Source: Verrucomicrobiia bacterium (GTDB lineage Bacteria > Verrucomicrobiota > Verrucomicrobiia > Limisphaerales > UBA8199). Taken from it: a DNA stretch of 43,808 nucleotides. A program made the translations under genes and the position numbers. Location: the NCBI GenBank assembly GCA_035946615.1, contig DASYZB010000128.1, positions 1 to 43,808 of the forward strand, given 5' to 3'. Positions 37,927 to 43,808 of the stretch are shown here, piece by piece (within the stretch, counting starts at the first letter, position 1; each line of letters begins with the position of its first letter). A model generated the notes under the pieces. It was not told the origin of the DNA. It saw nothing but the letters and a program-made list of their open reading frames with translations, and ran no database searches.

Positions 37927-38245
37927 TCGGTGATCGGTATGTAGTGGACTTTTGAAAACGCCCGGACTACCGGGACCATGTCAGCATATTCGGGGTAACT
38001 TTTGAGGAATCTGAGGTACTCATCAAGCACCTGATAGGCCTGTGCGTAACGGGCCGCTCGGCGTGGCCTTGATATCCGGCAAGTTCCAGTCGCTGAGGAT
38101 GTTTTCGTTCCGCATGCTCTATGGCACCTATCGTGCCCTGGGCTTCTTCTACGGCTCTGGCGTCGTGGTGGCGGGCTGCAAAACGGTCATTGGCGGACGC
38201 TGCAAGGGCTCCGGTATGCTCTGGTCCGAGCCCGGCTCACCTCAG
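37923..38245 (-). pseudogene. C-terminal remnant of a second toxin-like protein
   Basis: Minus-strand codons 38051-37923 read RYAQAYQVLDEYLRFLKSYP, then VHYIPITE and TGA. They match the end of the giant protein (PQELMDALLEFVDNNPNSD ... HNIPFTQ) with the same Q/L/F/P/D and IP-T positions. The stop overlaps the paralogue 2 start as ATGA. Upstream, another frame stays open from about 38245 (AARHHDARAVEEAQ, LAGYQGHAERPVT) and joins the tail at a one-base shift near 38045; this upstream part does not match the giant protein and may be a different toxin tip. It has no start and sits directly after the first immunity gene. Confidence 0.6.
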
Positions 38246-38290
38246 GGTGGCTGGTTTTGATTCGCCCGGTGACCCTCCTGCCAACGTCAA

Positions 38291-39136
38291 TCAACTGGCA
38301 CCCTCGTCAAGTCGTACTGGCCAAACAATCACCGGTACTCCGCGGCTGCGTAGAAGTTTGTACAATGCATTAGAGATTACGATGGATTGTTGTGGGATCC
38401 ATAGGTGCTCGAACGTTTGGGCGATATCAAACGGCCTCAGTCCCTGCAGGTCGCCTCGAGCGTAGTGGATCTCACCGATGGCGTATGGAGGGTCGTGGAT
38501 GAATACCATCCGGGAATAGTCGCCGTTGAATGGTTCCACCGTTCCCGCCGGCCCCCTTCCGTAACACATTAGTCTATTAGTGTTCGCGAGCTTCGGAAGT
38601 GTAATGGAAGTGCCCAACTCCCAATATGGGGCAGAGTGGGTTTCCGAGAGTGGGCCCTCGGTGACAACTTTGCGGAATTGGACTCCCCGGAAGCGCCCTT
38701 GCTCGAGCATTTGGCGGGTTGAATCCGCTGCAACAAGCCAGTGATTAAGCTCACCGAAATCCTGGAGCCGGCTAGCTTTCGCAGACTGCAGCCTGAGCCG
38801 GCCCTCAACATCGCGGTTATCGTCGGAGCGCACCTTCCGGTCCCTGACCTCAACGATCCTGAGAAGCTCGCAGGCGTCCAGATCACTCTCTTCGTATTCG
38901 CGGTCCAAAACGTAGCCATAACTTCCAGGATCACCAAAATTGGTCCGACCGAGACCAAACGACCGACACATGTTGACCAGCAGCGCGATTTTGAAACGTT
39001 TTGATGACTCGCCGCTGCGAGCCTCGAGTTTAACGTCCTCGGCACGGGCCCCGGACGGGGCAAGCATCCTGCATAAGCGATAAAGCCCAGGCGGCGAACC
39101 TCGCTGTCGGATTCGGAAGGCGATCTTGTATTTCAT
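38291..39136 (-). CDS. Putative immunity protein, paralogue 1
   Basis: A 281-residue protein from the ATG at 39136 (MKYKIAFRIRQRG), which overlaps the giant protein's TGA by ATGA; the frame is open upstream but inside the giant gene. Shared blocks with paralogue 2 include GSYGYVLD, RDVEGRLRL, YWELGTSITLPKLANT, HYARGDLQGLRPFDIAQTFEHL and IVISNALYKLLRSRGVPV. There is no signal peptide or membrane span, so it probably acts in the cytosol. The pattern SNALYKLLRS-x-G near the end recalls Imm11/DUF1629-like proteins, but I cannot confirm membership. The tight translational coupling to the giant gene is the main functional clue. Confidence 0.7.
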   Translation of the reverse strand: MKYKIAFRIRQRGSPPGLYRLCRMLAPSGARAEDVKLEARSGESSKRFKIALLVNMCRSFGLGRTNFGDPGSYGYVLDREYEESDLDACELLRIVEVRDRKVRSDDNRDVEGRLRLQSAKASRLQDFGELNHWLVAADSTRQMLEQGRFRGVQFRKVVTEGPLSETHSAPYWELGTSITLPKLANTNRLMCYGRGPAGTVEPFNGDYSRMVFIHDPPYAIGEIHYARGDLQGLRPFDIAQTFEHLWIPQQSIVISNALYKLLRSRGVPVIVWPVRLDEGAS

Positions 39137-42100
39137 TGCGTAAATGGAATATTGTGCTCCTGTGCCCACCCGCGCAATGGTTTCGAGAACTTTGTTACAT
39201 CACTGTTTGGATTGTTGTCGACAAATTCCAGCAGTGCATCCATTAACTCCTGCGGAGTAACGTATCGGCTAAGAGCATCCTGCGCTTCAGGAAAAGGTCC
39301 GCCGTTCATAAGGGTGTGAATACTGCCCGCCCTCCCCTTTGCATGCTCGAACACGGTCAATATCTGTACCGGGCAGTCATCTTTGTTGAGAATCTGCACG
39401 CCAAGCTCAATAAATCGGTCTTGGAGGTACTTCGGCGGCCAATGATGCCCAACGAGCCAATCATCGGGCATAAAGCCCTCAATCGAAGTGATTAGACCGA
39501 TGTCCTCTTCATCGGCCACAAGCACATGCGTCACGCCCTTTTGCGCCTTTAAGGAGTCAAAGTCGGCATATCTTAAAACGTCCTCATACTCGCCGGCTGA
39601 GGGAACCGTGGCGCATTTATCGACAACGGCTGCCTGGTACGTCCTTAGACGTGCGGCAATGTTGCGTTCGCCCGCGTTCGGCAGTTCATTCATCAGGCTT
39701 TCCAGCACTTTCGCTCGACGGCTCGCAACGCCATCACTAGCGAGCTTGATAGCCATCCCCCCAGAAAGCCGCTCCCCTGCAGCACCGATTTCCGTGCCCG
39801 TGCGCAGGGCCGGTACCTCAGATGCTCGCAAGCCAATAATTGGCGGAGTGGGTTTATTCCCTTTAGCCAACTCTATGACCTTCAGAATGATGTTCAGCAG
39901 TTGCGGATTTTCCTTGATCCACTGGACCTCGGAGAGTTTCGTGAGCACCGCCACTTTGCTCACTTGGGCCGCCTTGGTGACGGGCAAGATGATAAGGACT
40001 GCCTCAAGTGTGATCCGCCCTTTGACCTCGCCACGTTTGAAAGCGGAGCTCTCGATGTATTCATTATTGATGGCGACCATGGCCTCGACCATGTAGGCGG
40101 CCAAGAGGCGGACGGTCTCAGACTGGCGCCAGGCTTCCGGCCAGTCTCCACTCGCGGCGGCCTCCAAGCTGGCCAATTCACCGCGCTCGAGTGACGACCA
40201 TAAATCCCAGACTGCCTGGGCGGCACGAGAGGCTTGTTCCGTTTTGGTGTTGAGATTGATTACGAATTGCAAGTCCTGCTCGTTCGCTATACCAAGAGAT
40301 AAGTGCTGATAAGCGATGAAGTATTTCGCTTCGAGAACGGTGACTTTCGCGTTTATGACCGCAAATTGGAACAAGCCTTTCACGTCATCCATGCCCTGTA
40401 CCCCGATTCCGTAGAAGTACCCTGCGCTTTCCTCAAAACCGTCAAAGGGACCGGCAACTGCGGGCAGAAGGCGGGCGCTCTTCAGGGCGGTCAGAATCCG
40501 TGCTTCTGGGGTGCGGTCCGGACCGGCAGCGTAGAAATTATTGTCCGGTCCTTTCGCCACTTTCTCAGGATGGGCTGCGGAAAGGTTGGCAAGCACGTCG
40601 AACGGGCCTGTGAATCGGAGGTAGTAAGGGTGAATTTCTCCTCCTTCAGAGCCCGTGAGGAAGGTCGCTGGGGTGAATTGGAATATCCACCCGTCGAACG
40701 GACTGGCGTCGCTATCCAGCCCATCCAATGACGCGAGCGCAGGCGAGGCGAGGGGATTGGACGTTGCCAGCACGGTCCAGGAGTACTCGGCAGAGCCAGT
40801 CAAACCGACTCCCGGAACTTTGTCCGTCGCCGCCAGGCGCAGCCAATTCAGCCCGGTGGACACATCCACGTCGTTGAAAACCAAGTCAAATTCGGTGTAG
40901 GTGGCGTATGGTTTTGTGAACGATATATCTGCTGCGCTTTTAGGTTGGTTAAATGCGAAGATTGTGGGGTTAGGCAAGGGCTCGCCGTTAAGCGAGATGG
41001 AGATGTCCTGGAGGCTGCCATCCAATTTACTCCCAATCTTTCCCTCATCGCCTGGGGTCAAATCGCACAGGCTTGACCGAATCCTGCCGCTGATCTCGAA
41101 CGATCCCAGGAGCCTGGTGCCGTCCTCACTGGGATGCGGCTCGCCAAGAAACACGATACCGACATCCTCGAAGTAAGGCGCTGGGTGGGAATCTTTGAGT
41201 GAGGAGCGAACCTCCGCTGTCGAATCGCTTGTCGGCTCCACCGCCTCGACACCGATGACCGTTATACGGACTGCATCCTGCGTAATTTGGGATTGACCGT
41301 CCCCAGTGGGATCAAGCTCGACAGTGATCCGCTGGTCCGCCCTATAATAGCTGGGCGCAATTCCTTCCGCGTAGGCGGTAATAAGGTGGGTGGTATCGTT
41401 GAAGCCCAACTGTGCTGGTGTATAGACCCCCGGAGCAAGATAGTCGCCGGCAGTTGAGGGAGAGTTGGCGCTGTTCGGGTTTCGTGGTTGGTCGCCATCC
41501 TTAAGCCAAAGACGGAGATGCCCAGGGGCCGGCTGCCAGTTTCCAGCCTGGTCCCGGGTCACGCCCGTAGGATCGGAAGCGTCGTAGGCCAGAGTAACGC
41601 GGGCCGCGGAAAGGTTTAAGCCGTTGGGTATTTCCATCACCACAGGAACGAAGTGGTTCGGGCCAGCGCTGTCATCGTCGTTTCCAGCAATGCCATCGAG
41701 GTCGAAGCCGTCTGCGAAATCCGGAATGCCATCGAGGTCGGCGTCACCCGCATTGACGTAGATGATCTTGCCGGACCTGAGGGGATTGTCCTCGATGAAG
41801 TCCTCGTATGTACTGCGGTCGGCAGGATTGATGCCATTGTTGTTATCCGAATCAATGTCCACATCAATTCCGGTAGCTTGGGTTGGGTTTCCCCCGTAGC
41901 TGAACCCGAGGGGTACCACGAAGGTCTCGTAACCGCCTCCGCCGTTGGGGAGGGGATGCCAAACCAAGTCCAATTCGATCTGGGGGTCACAGGATGGGTG
42001 ATTGGCAGTGCCGCTGTTGCGGTTGGCGACGTAATTCGCGCAGGCTTGGGAATCGCTGGTGGATTGGTCCACACGGCCCATCCAGAGGGAGCCGTATTGG

Positions 42101-43808
42101 TCATCACAGGTGGCAGCCGGCATCGGAATGAATACTCCATTAGTGCAGTCCGCGCCGGGGGAGTTGGGCTGGACATAGACGGCGGGCTGGCAGCAGTCGT
42201 AATCGTAATGGATGGGCTGGCAGTTCATCCCGGACACCCACCATGAGCCGGGTCCGATGTAATACCTCTGGTCAGGATCGTTTGCAGGGTTGGTGATTGG
42301 CGTGAAACCGACCGGGGCGCACCCAGCCATTGCTGGACAGGTTGTCATAGAGTCGTTCCAGAATCTGGCAGCGGCCGTGCATTGGTAGCTCTCGATAAAG
42401 CTGCGGAAATCGAAATCCCAGTCTTTAAAGACAAAATCCATGCCGGGCGCGGCCGCAGAGTCGAGCGTTTCAGCCCACTTGCACTTGATCAGGCAGCCCG
42501 CGCCGTACCCGCCCTCCTCGTACTCTCCATCGGTATCAGTGATGTAGGGGCTTTTGAGCCGGAACATCAAATGGTCGCTGCCCTCAACAGAGGATCCATA
42601 GGCCCAAAAAGGCCCGCCGGGGAAAACGCGGGCCTGATCGGCGTCCACCCATTGTGTGGCATTGGGGAACGGGGATGCCGCGCCGTAGGACTGGATAAAA
42701 CCCTGGGGATGTCCGCGGTCGGTTTCCTCGAAGCCCCAGTTAATGTGATAAAAATTGAAATACGGCTCGTGTGTGTAGAGTTCGCCATTGGGACCGTGAA
42801 CCTCGAGTGGTGCGCCAAGCACAGCGCCCTCTGGCTGAGAAGGCCATGGGAGCGGCTTGGGCGGTGGGTCGCCGGACACCACTATTGGCGCGGTGGCGCC
42901 GAGTTCGTTGTACGTTACCAGCGGACCCGTGGTGATGGCGCCATCATTGCGCCACGGGTATTGGACATCGTCAAGGAGGTTCCATTGGGCGAGGAGGGCG
43001 TCGCAATCCTGGTTTACCTGATCGCTTGTGTATGGCTCTCCATACGTAATCGTAGCATCATGGTGAGCGGAAGAGTCGTTCCCGCTGTTGTCTGTGTATG
43101 TGTGGTCATAAGAGTACTGGGCGCCGGCGTCGGACAACAGCAACGACCAGTCGTAGATGTCGTTCGGTTGCAGGTCAGACTCCTGGTCCCGGCAGCCATC
43201 GAAGCTGTAGAGGCCCGAAAATACATCGTGGTGGTAGGTGACCGATCCACTGAGGAGATCGCATGTAATCGTGCCGATATCATGCCCGTAGTGTCTTACG
43301 ATGACGTCTGCGCAGTCTATAGATCCCTCATCTGTCCAATCCCATTGGAAATTCCATGAGCATTGGATGCTGCTGCCGAACCCGCTGTATGTCACGGGGA
43401 GGCTTCCCTGGCCTGGCACGTCGATTGTTCCGCCAGGTGGGAGAGCCCCGGAATAATAATCGATGATGTTCCCAAGATTGGCCTTCGCGGAAATGTCGAT
43501 TGCATCCCGTGCGTCACCGCTGTCCCCGGTCTCGCTGGTGCTCTCTGTGGTCCTGCCGCTAAATCGGCTGACACTGCAGGTGCTGGAGGCGGTACCTTCA
43601 AGTCGAGGGTAGGGAATCCCCCTGTAGCTCCCTTGACTCCAGCAATTCCCAACCGCTTGCAAATCCAGCGGCGGTTCCGAATTAGGGATTTTTCGGGTTC
43701 GTCCGAGTTGTAACTGTGCGCTGGCTGCTGGCGGTTGCCTAACAGTCGCCCCCTCTTTTCCCAGGAGCCCAGGATGTTTTTCTTCGGGTGGCGGTTTTCT
43801 GGACGGCT
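39133..43808 (-). CDS. Giant secreted toxin-like protein, 5' partial
   Basis: The frame is open from the right edge to TGA at 39133, more than 1550 codons, so the real start and any signal peptide lie outside the window. The N-terminal third is Cys/Trp/Tyr-rich (CQPIHYDYDCCQPAVYV, SCDPQIELDLVWH, ETFVVPLGFSYGG), suggesting a disulfide-bonded extracellular fold. Next is a calcium-loop segment (DSDNNNGINPADRSTYEDF; DADLDGIPDFADGFD) and then beta domains. A helical region (about 40300-39700) precedes a roughly 200-residue C-terminal module: EDVLRYADFDSLKAQKGVTH, VGHHWPPKYLQDRFIELGVQ, VFEHAKGRAGSIHTLMNG. The HH plus later H and N recall HHH/AHH-type HNH nucleases of polymorphic toxins, unproven. 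An immunity-like gene overlaps its stop by ATGA. Confidence 0.75.
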   Translation of the reverse strand, partial: PSRKPPPEEKHPGLLGKEGATVRQPPAASAQLQLGRTRKIPNSEPPLDLQAVGNCWSQGSYRGIPYPRLEGTASSTCSVSRFSGRTTESTSETGDSGDARDAIDISAKANLGNIIDYYSGALPPGGTIDVPGQGSLPVTYSGFGSSIQCSWNFQWDWTDEGSIDCADVIVRHYGHDIGTITCDLLSGSVTYHHDVFSGLYSFDGCRDQESDLQPNDIYDWSLLLSDAGAQYSYDHTYTDNSGNDSSAHHDATITYGEPYTSDQVNQDCDALLAQWNLLDDVQYPWRNDGAITTGPLVTYNELGATAPIVVSGDPPPKPLPWPSQPEGAVLGAPLEVHGPNGELYTHEPYFNFYHINWGFEETDRGHPQGFIQSYGAASPFPNATQWVDADQARVFPGGPFWAYGSSVEGSDHLMFRLKSPYITDTDGEYEEGGYGAGCLIKCKWAETLDSAAAPGMDFVFKDWDFDFRSFIESYQCTAAARFWNDSMTTCPAMAGCAPVGFTPITNPANDPDQRYYIGPGSWWVSGMNCQPIHYDYDCCQPAVYVQPNSPGADCTNGVFIPMPAATCDDQYGSLWMGRVDQSTSDSQACANYVANRNSGTANHPSCDPQIELDLVWHPLPNGGGGYETFVVPLGFSYGGNPTQATGIDVDIDSDNNNGINPADRSTYEDFIEDNPLRSGKIIYVNAGDADLDGIPDFADGFDLDGIAGNDDDSAGPNHFVPVVMEIPNGLNLSAARVTLAYDASDPTGVTRDQAGNWQPAPGHLRLWLKDGDQPRNPNSANSPSTAGDYLAPGVYTPAQLGFNDTTHLITAYAEGIAPSYYRADQRITVELDPTGDGQSQITQDAVRITVIGVEAVEPTSDSTAEVRSSLKDSHPAPYFEDVGIVFLGEPHPSEDGTRLLGSFEISGRIRSSLCDLTPGDEGKIGSKLDGSLQDISISLNGEPLPNPTIFAFNQPKSAADISFTKPYATYTEFDLVFNDVDVSTGLNWLRLAATDKVPGVGLTGSAEYSWTVLATSNPLASPALASLDGLDSDASPFDGWIFQFTPATFLTGSEGGEIHPYYLRFTGPFDVLANLSAAHPEKVAKGPDNNFYAAGPDRTPEARILTALKSARLLPAVAGPFDGFEESAGYFYGIGVQGMDDVKGLFQFAVINAKVTVLEAKYFIAYQHLSLGIANEQDLQFVINLNTKTEQASRAAQAVWDLWSSLERGELASLEAAASGDWPEAWRQSETVRLLAAYMVEAMVAINNEYIESSAFKRGEVKGRITLEAVLIILPVTKAAQVSKVAVLTKLSEVQWIKENPQLLNIILKVIELAKGNKPTPPIIGLRASEVPALRTGTEIGAAGERLSGGMAIKLASDGVASRRAKVLESLMNELPNAGERNIAARLRTYQAAVVDKCATVPSAGEYEDVLRYADFDSLKAQKGVTHVLVADEEDIGLITSIEGFMPDDWLVGHHWPPKYLQDRFIELGVQILNKDDCPVQILTVFEHAKGRAGSIHTLMNGGPFPEAQDALSRYVTPQELMDALLEFVDNNPNSDVTKFSKPLRGWAQEHNIPFTQ

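Noticed and set aside
38042-38260. 72-codon plus-strand ORF
   Set aside because: It lies antisense to the better supported toxin remnant, has no ribosome site, and shows no domain.
42382-43359. 325-codon plus-strand frame opposite the giant protein
   Set aside because: The opposite strand has coherent Cys-rich and calcium-loop sequence that is also preserved in the decayed copy at 36916; the plus frame has no domain.
1-43808. tRNA, rRNA, riboswitch, insertion sequence or prophage genes
   Set aside because: None was recognised on either strand; no transposase or integrase motifs were seen in the frames.

Overview
The window is a GC-rich stretch of bacterial chromosome. Several features point to a Verrucomicrobiota lineage, probably Pedosphaera/Limisphaerales-like: a pseudopilin of the kind common in Verrucomicrobia and Planctomycetes, large secreted multidomain proteins with Ig-like and calcium-loop (thrombospondin type 3-like) segments, a DUF5060/DUF4038 glycosidase, very large hybrid kinases, and an intergenic hairpin element. 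This assignment is inferred from protein styles, not from a marker gene. No rRNA, tRNA, CRISPR array or transposase was seen.

Layout. (1) 1-6650 is a nitrogen-assimilation block: the 3' end of glnA, its terminator, then gltB and gltD, which together form the GS-GOGAT pathway. (2) 6680-10153 holds a DegP/HtrA periplasmic protease and, divergent from it, a CoA-disulfide-reductase-like flavoprotein fused to a rhodanese domain; an inverted TTACA/TGTAA motif lies between them. (3) 10309-16488 holds small and envelope genes: a short signal-peptide-like ORF behind a good sigma70-type promoter, a small zinc ribbon, an internally duplicated lipoprotein, a pseudopilin, and a multi-pass membrane protein overlapping its winged-helix regulator behind two palindromic operators. 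An unlisted 49-codon gene diverges from those operators. (4) 16517-19621 holds a PRC-barrel protein, a glutaminase-dead asparagine-synthetase-like enzyme and a radical SAM enzyme. (5) 19623-23689 is one giant secreted adhesin or propeller protein, split by a frameshift at a C8 tract.

(6) 23921-33568 is a signalling island: a 2326-residue hybrid histidine kinase with about 15 tandem HAMP units, a receiver-PAS-kinase protein, a stand-alone receiver overlapping it, and a convergent second stand-alone receiver. (7) 33909-36306 holds an exported-looking SAM methyltransferase and a convergent secreted glycosidase. (8) 36739 to the right edge looks like a polymorphic-toxin-type locus on the minus strand: a giant cysteine-rich secreted protein (more than 1500 residues, 5' end outside the window) whose last codon overlaps, as ATGA, a putative immunity gene. 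Downstream come a remnant of a second toxin C-terminus with the same ATGA overlap to a paralogous immunity gene, then a chimeric scar containing a toxin-middle fragment and the tail of a third immunity paralogue. This locus is the best candidate for an undescribed system here. Its toxin and immunity roles are inferred from architecture and paralogy, not from recognised families.
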